Assembly: GCA_017996675.1 (NCBI GenBank)
Contig: JAGOGN010000084.1
Coordinates: forward strand, 1 to 6,675
Origin: Lachnospiraceae bacterium
GTDB taxonomy: Bacteria > Bacillota_A > Clostridia > Lachnospirales > Lachnospiraceae
Reading direction: 5' to 3'
Length of the DNA stretch: 6,675 nt
In this document: piece after piece, positions 1 through 5,307 of the stretch
Layout: every line of letters starts with the position of its first letter
How positions within the stretch are numbered: position 1 is the first letter of the stretch
The notes under the pieces: generated by a model
The model's database searches: none
What the model was told of the DNA's origin: nothing
What the model saw: only the letters and a program-made list of their open reading frames with translations
Program-made: the position numbers and the translations under genes

Positions 1-128
1 TTTGTGAGGAAGTCAGTGGTGTATGTTTTCTGTAAAAGGGCATCCCCAATATACTTTTCATTTCGTAGGATTTGATTGATATTGCTGGTATGCCATTTTT
101 CATTTCCGGCACCATTGAGAATGCCGTT
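1..128 (-). pseudogene. Large serine recombinase, internal fragment
   Basis: The minus strand read from 128 down to 1 gives an open frame containing [15 protein letters not shown], then [15 protein letters not shown] and TYTTDFLT. This is the hallmark of the 'recombinase' domain that follows the resolvase catalytic domain in large serine recombinases (TnpX/TndX-type transposases and phage integrases). The family motif is roughly G-I-x-T/N-x-x-G-x-x-x-W, then S-x-I-x-x-I-L-x-N-x-K-Y-x-G-D. The catalytic domain is absent: going upstream in this frame a stop codon (TCA on the plus strand) is met at 141-143, and the similarity starts abruptly near 128. The frame stays open through base 1, so the C-terminal part may lie left of the window. 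I read it as a remnant of an older mobile element. The domain assignment is confident; whether more of the gene exists to the left cannot be seen. Confidence 0.78.
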
Positions 129-131
129 AGT

Positions 132-431
132 AAAAAAAGATCAGAGGCAGCTTTCCCTAAGATGGATAAGCTTATTGAATTCAAATTGGTTAAACCGGGT
201 GATCGATTGTATGTAATTACAGGGTGTAGTAAGCCAGAAGAAACAGAAGCGGTCCTTGTTGATGATAAGTATGTTTTATTTAATGGTGAAAAAATGACGT
301 TAAATACATGGGGCTGTAAAATTACTGGTTGGAAATCCATTCGTATATATGATCATGTGGCTATAGTAGGTGAATCTGAAACCCTTCACGAGAAAAGAAT
401 GCAATATATGGCAGAGCATAACGAAACATAA
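132..431 (+). pseudogene. C-terminal fragment of a RAMA/DUF4357-like domain protein
   Basis: The plus-strand frame ending at the stop 429-431 encodes about 95 residues that look like a real domain, including KPGDRLYVITG, a VDDKYVLFNGEKMTLNTWG stretch, KITGWKSIRIYD and ETLHEKRMQYM. From memory this resembles the small C-terminal domains of restriction-related proteins (RAMA or DUF4357 type), which have a beta-rich core, an SL-x-x-A-like helix and a TGW or NGW turn. The family name is a guess. The frame can be extended left to a TTG at 72, but bases up to about 128 are the antisense of a serine recombinase fragment, so that N-terminus is spurious. ATG codons at 90 and 162 lack a ribosome binding site. 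The best reading is the 3' end of a gene whose 5' part was lost when recombinase DNA was joined near 130. Confidence 0.5.
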
Positions 432-569
432 TTAGGCATAGAGAATGAAAGGGATAACTAGGCAGAAATTTTTTTATAGGAAAAGTAAATTACAAGTGGT
501 TGCCCATTGTCACAAGTGTTGAGGGATATAGGAGCAAGTTAAATTGTATAAATATGTTTACAGTAGGGG

Positions 570-660
570 CAGCTGTGCTAGGCTATCCCAAGAGCGAAAG
601 GCTCTGGTTTCTATATTAGGTAGGAATCAGGGCCTTTCTTTTTGCCTTTCAGCACGGCTG
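570..660 (+). repeat. Long-range stem enclosing alternative hairpins
   Basis: CAGCTGTGCT (570-579) pairs with AGCACGGCTG (651-660) over 10 positions, with one G-T wobble. Inside, AGAGC (591-595) and GCTCT (601-605) form a tight hairpin with a GAAAG loop. GAAAGGC (596-602) could instead pair with GCCTTTC at 644-650, or partly with GGCCTTTC at 631-638. The two inner states exclude each other, which is the kind of arrangement seen in regulatory RNAs. It may also be chance in a repeat-rich segment. Confidence 0.4.
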
Positions 661-694
661 TGGGTTCATGCTGTCAACATATAGGACAAGATTT

Positions 695-719
695 ACTTCT
701 GGTCAAGTTGACCAGAAGT
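695..719. repeat. Perfect 25-bp palindrome with central G
   Basis: ACTTCTGGTCAA (695-706) is followed by a single G (707) and its exact reverse complement TTGACCAGAAGT (708-719). In single-stranded form it would make an 11-bp stem with an AGT loop. It has no T tract and is not a terminator. A perfect 12-bp arm is unlikely by chance. Possible roles are a binding site for a dimeric protein, a hairpin in a transfer or single-strand origin, or an RNA hairpin. Confidence 0.75.
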
Positions 720-755
720 TGGGATGGGAAGATTAAGATTAGGTTATAGGTCGCA

Positions 756-774
756 AGACATCCAGTGGATGTCT
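756..774. repeat. Perfect 19-bp palindrome with central G
   Basis: AGACATCCA (756-764), G (765) and TGGATGTCT (766-774) form a perfect inverted repeat. Like the palindrome 37 bases upstream, it has an AGT triplet at the centre and would fold into an 8-bp stem with that three-base loop. The two palindromes share geometry but not arm sequence, which favours a structural role over two copies of one operator. Confidence 0.7.
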
Positions 775-804
775 GCTATGTGAGGATCGAAGTGGAACGG
801 AGAC

Positions 805-878
805 GGATACCCTAAAGCGCACGACGTGGGAGTGCGGAATTCCTTTGCGTAAATTGCTATGCAACTTTAGGCGTATCC
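805..878. repeat. Three-way-junction-like inverted repeat
   Basis: GGATACCCTAAAG (805-817) pairs with CTTTAGGCGTATCC (865-878): 13 base pairs with one bulged C at 872. The enclosed 47 bases contain two further hairpins, CGCAC (818-822) with GTGCG (832-836), stacked directly on the outer stem, and TTGC (854-857) with GCAA (861-864), which ends directly at the other strand of the outer stem. Together they make a compact cloverleaf-like fold of 74 bases. It is not a tRNA: there is no anticodon arm of the right size, no T-arm sequence and no CCA end. It is the most elaborate structure in the region. Confidence 0.6.
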
Positions 879-1036
879 TGTTATCTCTTTGCCTTTAATT
901 TTCTCAAAGCCAGCCGGATTGTCCGTTATTTCGTCAAGTGCTTGCAACCCTTGATTTTACTGACTTTTTATAGTCCAACCGCATGAACAGTAATAATAGC
1001 ATTGTGGGTAGTAAATATGAGGTTCAACAATGTGAG

Positions 1037-1132
1037 TGGTCATAACGACCAACCCGGTGACCAGTATCGCAGAGTCTCTGCACTCTGTAATTTACAAGGT
1101 TTTAAGCAGATATAGGTGGATATGAGCACCTA
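1037..1132. repeat. Cluster of three short hairpins
   Basis: TGGTC (1037-1041) pairs with GACCA (1047-1051) across a five-base loop. GCAGAG (1069-1074), T and CTCTGC (1076-1081) form a perfect 13-base palindrome. TAGGTG (1113-1118) pairs with CACCTA (1127-1132). Each alone is weak; their density and their position just before a terminator are the reason to list them. Confidence 0.4.
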
Positions 1133-1164
1133 AAACAACAAATAGAATAAGTATTACAACAACC

Positions 1165-1197
1165 AGCCTGGCGGTATCATCCGTCAGGCTTTCTTTT
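1165..1197 (+). terminator. Intrinsic terminator with no gene in front
   Basis: AGCCTGGCGG (1165-1174) pairs with CCGTCAGGCT (1181-1190), 10 pairs including one G-T wobble, with a six-base loop. TTCTTTT follows at 1191-1197. This is a classic rho-independent terminator for plus-strand transcription. No coding gene lies between 431 and this site, so it either ends a non-coding transcript or insulates the operon beginning at 1471 from upstream reading. Confidence 0.75.
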
Positions 1198-1297
1198 CGT
1201 CCAACCGGACTATCTGTAACCATCGTAGCGTTTCTGCGTCTTTATTCCAATGAGAAAAAATAATGATTTTTAAAACTTTTTGCAAAGTTATTTAGCA

Positions 1298-1404
1298 ATT
1301 AGGAAAAATTCAACCCAAAACTATTATGTAAGGAATTTGTCAGATTTTTTGCAGACAGCTTTTTCAAGCTCCAAGTACTTAATGTAAGGAAAAACATTCC
1401 TAAT
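1298..1404. promoter_or_regulatory. Repeated TAAGGAA/TTAGGAA motifs upstream of the replication operon
   Basis: ATGTAAGGAA occurs at 1326-1335 and 1382-1391. ATTAGGAA lies at 1298-1305 and its exact reverse complement TTCCTAAT at 1397-1404. The motifs sit in AT-rich DNA 70-170 bases before the first gene of an operon that encodes a RepA-like protein. They could be operator sites for the operon or weak iterons of an origin. The copies are short and unevenly spaced, so this is a suggestion only. No clear -35/-10 pair was found. Confidence 0.3.
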
Positions 1405-1470
1405 GGGGTGGCAAAAAGCAAAAGTGAACCCACATAAGGGATGAAGACGTAAGAAAGGAGGTAGAAACAG

Positions 1471-2244
1471 ATGGAGTTACAGGAATTATTAAAGCATGTG
1501 AGTAACTACTACGAGATTTATGAAATCTTGTGGGATGGTCCAGTTACATTCGATGATATTAAGAAATATCTCATGATTGATTGCCACAAACCGGAATCAA
1601 CGGCTAGATCCTATATCACCACAATTCGTAATGGTAACAATGGAATGTTGTTCGTGGATGAGGAGGAAGGGACTATGGAACTTGATACAGAAGCCGTGAA
1701 ACAGTTTGAACAGGAACTTCAGGAATTGTTTAATTGGAATCTGTATGATCAGCGTCATGAAGAATTGGAAGATTACCATGAGAAATTAGATCGAGCAGAT
1801 GAGAAAATTGTTGATTTGGAAATGCAGATTACAATGCTGCAACGAGAAAACAAATCTGATAGGGAGACAATGCAGAAGAAGCTGAACCAGAAAGATGCAG
1901 AGCTAAAGTATTACAAAGAAAAGGATTTGATGGTCAGATGTAAAGAGAGAATATTTTCTCTTAATACAGTTCAATTGTCTTCGGATAATTTGAAAGATTT
2001 GGCTTATGCATCGGATGGAATGATTAAGCTGCTTCACAGACATTGGAATCCATTTCGCCGAATCAGAAGCGAATACGAGATGCGCAAAAGCTTTGCAGAA
2101 GAACTGCTATCAGGAGATTGGTGTATGACTGCAGAAGTTGATGGAAAAAAGCATAAATGCAATCTTGTACCAATGGATGAGTTCGGGAAGCTGTATAACG
2201 AATTAAAGTCACATGTAGAATCCTATGAACGAGAACATAGATAA
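1471..2244 (+). CDS. Coiled-coil protein of unknown function, first gene of element operon
   Basis: I do not recognise this 257-residue protein. Its start is well supported by AAAGGAGG at 1454-1461, nine bases before the ATG. Residues about 10-75 look like a small helical, possibly winged-helix, domain: helices around YYEIYEILWDG and TFDDIKKYL, then TARSYITTIRNG, with a strand pair near MLFVDEEEGTMEL. Residues about 95-152 are highly charged and heptad-like, consistent with a coiled coil that would drive dimerisation. The C-terminal 100 residues are mixed, with a basic patch (HRHWNPFRRIRSEYEMRK). No signal peptide or membrane segment is present. It precedes the RepA-like gene by 20 bases and is probably cotranscribed with it. 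A DNA-binding accessory factor for replication or a regulator of the element would fit; this is inference from position and fold. Confidence 0.85.
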   Translation: MELQELLKHVSNYYEIYEILWDGPVTFDDIKKYLMIDCHKPESTARSYITTIRNGNNGMLFVDEEEGTMELDTEAVKQFEQELQELFNWNLYDQRHEELEDYHEKLDRADEKIVDLEMQITMLQRENKSDRETMQKKLNQKDAELKYYKEKDLMVRCKERIFSLNTVQLSSDNLKDLAYASDGMIKLLHRHWNPFRRIRSEYEMRKSFAEELLSGDWCMTAEVDGKKHKCNLVPMDEFGKLYNELKSHVESYEREHR

Positions 2245-2264
2245 GAGAAAGGAGATGGCTACTT

Positions 2265-2759
2265 ATGCAATACTTAAAATTTTTGTCAAAGGATACAAGG
2301 TTAACGAATTACTCTGTGATTCCGAATGATTTGTTTGGACTAGGGATCAGTAGCACAGCATTGATTTTATATGCAAAGCTTCTCAATCGTTCCAATCTAT
2401 CCATCAGTACAGGTCAGGTTGATAATGATGGAAAGGTCTATATCTTTTACAAAATTGAAGATCTGGCGAAGGAACTAGGAAGAGGATTGTCAGCTATTAA
2501 GCTAAACATCAATGAACTTGTCACCGCAGGCTTGATTGAAAAACGAAGAGCGAATAAAGGTCGAGCCAATATTATATATGTGAAGGTGCCGGAGTCTAGT
2601 GTAGTAGGTAAGAAAGTAACCGATGAAGGTGTAGAAAAGCAACCGTATAACGGTTCAAAAAGTGCTTTTCCAAGGGGCAGATATGTAACCCCTAATAACT
2701 ATAGTAATAATACAAAGATAATAACTAATTATGATTTTCAGGAAGGAGAAAGTTTATAA
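2265..2759 (+). CDS. RepA-N-type replication initiator domain protein
   Basis: The 164-residue product begins with the signature of the replication initiator A N-terminal domain: Y-S-V-I-P-N-D-L-F at 16-24, a helix with A-L-I-L-Y-A-K-L-L-N-R at 32-42, a strand with KVYIFYKIEDLAKELG at 57-72, then a recognition helix and wing (SAIKLNINELVTAGLIEKRR, 76-95). This domain is a winged helix that binds origin DNA in many Firmicute plasmids and integrative elements. Full plasmid RepA proteins are longer; here only a short polar tail follows (110-164), as in other element-borne versions. AAAGGAG at 2248-2254 supports the start. The stop at 2757-2759 directly abuts the ATG of the next gene, so the initiator and the loader are likely translationally coupled. 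It probably starts replication of the excised circle. Confidence 0.85.
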   Translation: MQYLKFLSKDTRLTNYSVIPNDLFGLGISSTALILYAKLLNRSNLSISTGQVDNDGKVYIFYKIEDLAKELGRGLSAIKLNINELVTAGLIEKRRANKGRANIIYVKVPESSVVGKKVTDEGVEKQPYNGSKSAFPRGRYVTPNNYSNNTKIITNYDFQEGESL

Positions 2760-3566
2760 ATGAAAGAAAAGAATATTAATACAACAATTAAAGTGTGTGA
2801 GAAATGTGGAGAACCATTGGAACAATTATTTCCAAATGGACCAATATTAGGAATGGACCGCCATCCTAGAATGTGTTCGTGTATGAGAATTGCAGATGCA
2901 GAGGAAAGAATGGATAGAGCTCGTAGAGAACAGGAAGAAATGATAAGTCGCAACAGATCCATCTGCTTTTCAGATAAGGCGATGTATGAATGGAATTTTA
3001 GAAATGATGATCATATGGTTTCATCAATGGAGCTAGCAAGAGGTTATGTACAGCGATTTGAAATTATGTTGGAAGAGAATATTGGATATCTTTTCTGGGG
3101 AGGTGTTGGCACAGGTAAAACTTACATAGCTGCATGTATTGCCAATGCATTATTGGATAAATCGTATACTGTGAAGATGACAAACTTTGCAACAATCATT
3201 AATGACTTGTTCAGCAGTACAGATAAGAATGGGTATATTAATTCACTTGTGAATTGTGATCTTCTGATTATTGATGATTTAGGTGCGGAACGTAATACCG
3301 ATTATGCCATTGAAAATGTTTTTAATGTGATTGATCGAAGATACAGAACAGGAAAACCGATGATTATCACAACAAATTTACAGTTATCCATGCTGTACAG
3401 CGAGCCTTCATTGGATAAAAAAAGAATTTATGATCGTATTCTTGAAAATTGTGTTCCGGTTTCTGTCAGTGGTTCCAGTAAGAGAACTGCAACGGGAAAA
3501 GAAAAAATGAATCAAGTAAAGAAATTTGTTAAGGAGAATCAGGGAGGAGGCAAGTCTGATGAGTAA
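2760..3566 (+). CDS. DnaC/IstB-like AAA+ ATPase (helicase loader)
   Basis: The 268-residue protein has a cysteine cluster at the N-terminus (C13-x-x-C16 and C39-x-C41) that could bind zinc, then a charged helix, then an AAA+ core. Walker A is GGVGTGKT at 114-121, Walker B is LLIIDDLG at 168-175, and sensor 1 is in IITTN at 202-206. A basic helix with likely arginine-finger residues (KKRIYDRILENC) follows. This order is that of DnaC/DnaI helicase loaders and the related IstB proteins; next to a RepA-like gene and without a transposase, a helicase loader is the better choice. GGAAGGAG at 2741-2748, inside the end of the previous gene, is the ribosome binding site. Its own end overlaps the excisionase start (ATGAGTAA). 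It would load the host replicative helicase at the element's origin. Confidence 0.92.
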   Translation: MKEKNINTTIKVCEKCGEPLEQLFPNGPILGMDRHPRMCSCMRIADAEERMDRARREQEEMISRNRSICFSDKAMYEWNFRNDDHMVSSMELARGYVQRFEIMLEENIGYLFWGGVGTGKTYIAACIANALLDKSYTVKMTNFATIINDLFSSTDKNGYINSLVNCDLLIIDDLGAERNTDYAIENVFNVIDRRYRTGKPMIITTNLQLSMLYSEPSLDKKRIYDRILENCVPVSVSGSSKRTATGKEKMNQVKKFVKENQGGGKSDE

Positions 3567-3762
3567 TTATGAAATTCCATATTGGAAGAAATACACGTTA
3601 TCCATAGAAGAAGCTGCAGCCTATTTTCGTATTGGCGAAGGGAAACTTCGCAAGATGGTTGCAGAGAATCCAGAAGCAGATTATCTGTTATGGAATGGCA
3701 ATCGTGTACAGATTAAAAGAGAACGCTTTGAAGCATTTGTAGACAATTTAAGTACTGTGTAA
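3559..3762 (+). CDS. xis: Tn916-type excisionase
   Basis: From the ATG at 3559 the product is 67 residues, the same length as Tn916 Xis, and matches it along its length from memory: a short N-terminus ending P-Y-W-K-K-Y-T-L, then S-I-E-E-A-A-A-Y-F-R-I-G-E-G-K-L-R, and N-G-N-R-V-Q-I-K-R. It is a small winged-helix DNA-bending protein that directs the integrase towards excision. An in-frame ATG at 3526 would add 11 residues, but GGGAGGAGG at 3542-3550 sits correctly for 3559 and the family length agrees. Its first eight bases overlap the end of the helicase-loader gene, so expression is coupled to the replication genes. The integrase follows after 82 bases. Confidence 0.94.
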   Translation: MSNYEIPYWKKYTLSIEEAAAYFRIGEGKLRKMVAENPEADYLLWNGNRVQIKRERFEAFVDNLSTV

Positions 3763-3790
3763 ACAAGAAAAACTAATAGATTAAGAAAGG

Positions 3791-3829
3791 GACCCGTGAT
3801 ATACTAACATTAAAGTTATGTCGCGGGTC
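3791..3829 (+). promoter_or_regulatory. Hairpin in the int leader
   Basis: GACCCGTGAT (3791-3800) pairs with GTCGCGGGTC (3820-3829), with two G-T wobbles, and the stem extends three more pairs (ATA with TAT). It lies in the 82-base gap between xis and int and ends six bases before the GAGG-like ribosome binding site (about 3833-3837) of int. There is no T tract on the plus strand, so a full terminator is unlikely. It may lower or regulate translation of the integrase relative to the excisionase, or protect the mRNA. On the minus strand the stem is followed by CCCTTTCTT, a poor terminator. Confidence 0.5.
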
Positions 3830-3844
3830 TTATGAGGTAAATAT

Positions 3845-5044
3845 ATGAACAAGAAGAAACGTGACAATAAGGGGCGAGTCCTCTTTCGAGGAGAAACCCA
3901 GGAAAAATCAGGTCGATATCGATACAATTATGTAGATGTTATGGGCAAGAGAAAAGAAGTCTATAGCTGGAGACTGACGGAAGCAGATCCAATTCCATCA
4001 GGAAAATGTCGAGAGAAACCATTAAGAGACAGAGAAAAGGATATTCAGAAGAAACAGTTTCACGGAATTGCAAGTACGGATATGACGGTGAATGAGCTGG
4101 TAGAACGCTATCTGATGCTGAAGATGGCAGTAAAGCATAATACCAAGGCAAATTATCAATTTGTCCAGAATTTACTAGCAAGAGAACCATTTGGTCATAA
4201 GCATATTGATGCAGTTCGATTATCGGATGCGAAACTTTTCCTGATTAAGCTGCAGAGAGAAGATGGCAGAGGGTATAGCAGTATTCATACCATTAGAGGT
4301 GTTCTTCGACCAGCTTTTCAGATGGCGGTAGATGATGACTTATTGATGAAGAATCCTTTTGAATTCCAGCTTGGAACAGTAATTGTCAACGACAGTAAGA
4401 AGCGAGAAGCAATTACAACAGAACAGAAGAATAATTTCTTGAACTTTGTGAAGAATGACAAGCATTATTGCAGGTATTATGATGCATTTTCTTTACTCTT
4501 TGTAACAGGAATGAGAATCTCAGAATTCTGTGGACTTACTGTGAAGGATCTTGATTTTGAAAAAGGTCGCATTGTAATTAATAAACAGCTTCAAAGAACG
4601 CGCAACATGGAATATGCCATTGAGACAACCAAGACTTCCAGCGGAACAAGAGAACTTCCCATGACACCAGAGGTAAGAGCTATCTGCGAACGAATTGTAA
4701 AGAATCGTAAGAAACCAAAAGTTGAACCAGTGATTAAAGGCTATGCCAGATTTCTTTTCTTTGATAAGGAAGGGAAACCAATGGTTGCGCTTCACTGGGA
4801 GAAGTATATGGAGCATGCAGTGAATAAGTATAATCGGGAGCATAAGATTATGATACCGAGAATTACTCCTCACATTTGCAGGCATACCTATTGTAGTGAG
4901 ATGGCAAAGACTGGTATGAATCCAAAGACGCTGCAGTACTTGATGGGACATTCGGAAATCAGTGTTACATTGAATGTATACACACATCTGGGATTTGATG
5001 ATGCGAAGGAAGAAATCGAGCGATTGTTTGCTTCAAATCAGTAA
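3845..5044 (+). CDS. int: Tn916-type tyrosine integrase
   Basis: The 399-residue product is close in length to Tn916 Int (405) and follows the same plan. The N-terminal arm-binding domain, about 1-75, begins KKKRDNKGRVL and contains YSWRL at 40-44. A SAM-like core-binding domain, about 80-180, includes HNTKANY. The catalytic domain, about 185-399, carries the expected residues: R224 in TGMRISEF, K263 in the beta-hairpin, H343 and R346 in HICRH, H369 in MGHSE and the nucleophile Y379 in LNVYTH. All six are present, so the enzyme should be active. It inserts and excises the element by strand exchange at short cores. A modest GAGG ribosome binding site follows the leader hairpin. The gene is the last of the operon and points towards the nearby phosphatase-gene junction, as integrases usually lie next to one end of their element. 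Confidence 0.97.
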   Translation: MNKKKRDNKGRVLFRGETQEKSGRYRYNYVDVMGKRKEVYSWRLTEADPIPSGKCREKPLRDREKDIQKKQFHGIASTDMTVNELVERYLMLKMAVKHNTKANYQFVQNLLAREPFGHKHIDAVRLSDAKLFLIKLQREDGRGYSSIHTIRGVLRPAFQMAVDDDLLMKNPFEFQLGTVIVNDSKKREAITTEQKNNFLNFVKNDKHYCRYYDAFSLLFVTGMRISEFCGLTVKDLDFEKGRIVINKQLQRTRNMEYAIETTKTSSGTRELPMTPEVRAICERIVKNRKKPKVEPVIKGYARFLFFDKEGKPMVALHWEKYMEHAVNKYNREHKIMIPRITPHICRHTYCSEMAKTGMNPKTLQYLMGHSEISVTLNVYTHLGFDDAKEEIERLFASNQ

Positions 5045-5046
5045 AA

Positions 5047-5071
5047 ACGGATGGCGTTTTCCGTCATTTTT
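5047..5071 (+). terminator. Weak intrinsic terminator after int
   Basis: ACGGA (5047-5051) and TCCGT (5060-5064) form a short stem, followed by CATTTTT. An alternative pairing (AAAACG with CGTTTT) is possible in the same bases. The position three bases after the int stop makes termination of the operon plausible, but the stem is short. Confidence 0.4.
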
Positions 5072-5102
5072 GGGATGTTGTACAGACCTCAAACCCTTGT
5101 AG

Positions 5103-5156
5103 AATCCCCGTTTCGTCCCAAAAACGACCGAGAATTTGTGGGACAAAACGGGGATT
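5103..5156. repeat. Long inverted repeat between int and the element end
   Basis: AATCCCCGTTTCGTCCCA (5103-5120) pairs with TGGGACAAAACGGGGATT (5139-5156): 17 of 18 positions pair, with one C-A mismatch and an 18-base loop. No T tract follows, so it is not a typical terminator. Its place between the integrase gene and the presumed attachment site suggests either binding sites for the integrase arm domain and Xis, or a hairpin that blocks transcription into int from outside. The sequence alone does not decide. Confidence 0.7.
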
Positions 5157-5262
5157 TAAGGAATTTTATGAGAAAATGACTACTTGAGATAACAAGTATG
5201 AAAACCCCGGAAAGCCCAATATACAAGCACTCTAGAGGACATTTAAGGAGATATAAAAGAGT

Positions 5263-5307
5263 ATGATTAAAGTTTTGTTCGTCTGCCACGGCAACATCCG
5301 AGACTAG
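5263..5307 (+). pseudogene. 5' end of a low-molecular-weight protein tyrosine phosphatase gene, broken in the P-loop
   Basis: An ATG at 5263, with AAGGAG at 5245-5250 upstream, starts the frame MIKVLFVCHGNIRD, then a TAG at 5305-5307. The first 12 residues are the start of low-molecular-weight protein tyrosine phosphatases, whose P-loop reads C-x-G-N-I-C-R-S. The match stops after CHGNI, between the catalytic cysteine and the essential arginine of the CX5R loop, so the product cannot be an enzyme. The break at about 5298 marks a DNA junction. Either the element to the left carries this 5' piece as part of its attachment end, so that it rebuilds the target gene on integration, or a second element was inserted here. 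The 3' part of the phosphatase gene is not in the window. Confidence 0.82.
5281..5300. other. Candidate attachment core of the integrative element
   Basis: The conserved phosphatase bases stop at about 5298, 254 bases after the end of int. Tyrosine integrases recombine at short cores near their own gene, often in the first codons of a conserved gene. The core therefore probably lies in GTCTGCCACGGCAACATC or within a few bases of it. I looked for a second copy left of the operon inside the window and did not find one, so the other end should be outside. Exact limits cannot be set without the empty site. Confidence 0.45.

Larger units (their letters stand above)
570..1197 (+). ncRNA. Candidate large structured RNA ending at an intrinsic terminator
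   Basis: From 570 the plus strand can fold into a series of stems: 570-579 with 651-660, the 695-719 and 756-774 hairpins, the 805-878 junction, and hairpins at 1037-1051, 1069-1081 and 1113-1132. A GC-rich terminator stem with a T tract closes it at 1165-1197. A terminator with no gene in front of it suggests that something non-coding is transcribed. Large ornate RNAs of several hundred bases (the ROOL, GOLLD and OLE classes) are known from Firmicutes and their mobile elements, but I do not recognise any of those consensus sequences here. The 5' end is a guess, since no clear promoter was seen. The alternative is that the repeats act as DNA, for example as a transfer origin or single-strand origin. 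Confidence 0.3.
432..1470. other. 1-kb gene-free region rich in inverted repeats
   Basis: No open frame with a plausible start and ribosome binding site was found on either strand here. Positions 570-1190 contain at least eight separate inverted repeats, listed individually, and end in an intrinsic terminator. Positions 1210-1450 are AT-rich and carry short repeated motifs. Near 491-502 and 511-521 there is a loose direct repeat (ACAAGTGGTTG and ACAAGTGTTG). The 9-mer GTCCAACCG occurs at 973-981 and 1199-1207. I found no tRNA, rRNA or CRISPR pattern and no convincing sigma-A promoter upstream of 570. The position just upstream of a replication and integration operon fits an origin or transfer region, but nothing here proves that. 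Confidence 0.6.

Noticed and set aside
72..431. A single 119-residue plus-strand gene starting at TTG 72
   Set aside because: Its first part is antisense to a clear serine recombinase fragment and no ribosome binding site precedes TTG 72, ATG 90 or ATG 162. Only the C-terminal part was kept, as a broken gene.
500..560. Sigma-A promoter for the structured region
   Set aside because: TTGTCA at 507-512, TTGAGG at 519-524 and TATAAA at 547-552 are present, but none of the pairs has acceptable spacing.
805..878. A tRNA gene
   Set aside because: The fold has a 13-bp outer stem, no T-arm consensus, no proper anticodon loop and no CCA end.
720..880. Group II intron remnant
   Set aside because: I considered this because of the purine-rich, structured sequence, but found no domain V hairpin, no 5' GTGCG boundary in the right context and no reverse transcriptase.
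880..985. Decayed minus-strand coding sequence
   Set aside because: Short open stretches exist on the minus strand, but all frames are closed by stops within about 20 codons and none matches a family I can name.
3526..3558. Longer excisionase start at ATG 3526
   Set aside because: The strong ribosome binding site at 3542-3550 and the 67-residue length of Tn916 Xis both point to ATG 3559.
4520..4987. 155-residue minus-strand frame
   Set aside because: It lies entirely antisense to the catalytic domain of the integrase, has no ribosome binding site and shows no recognisable motif.
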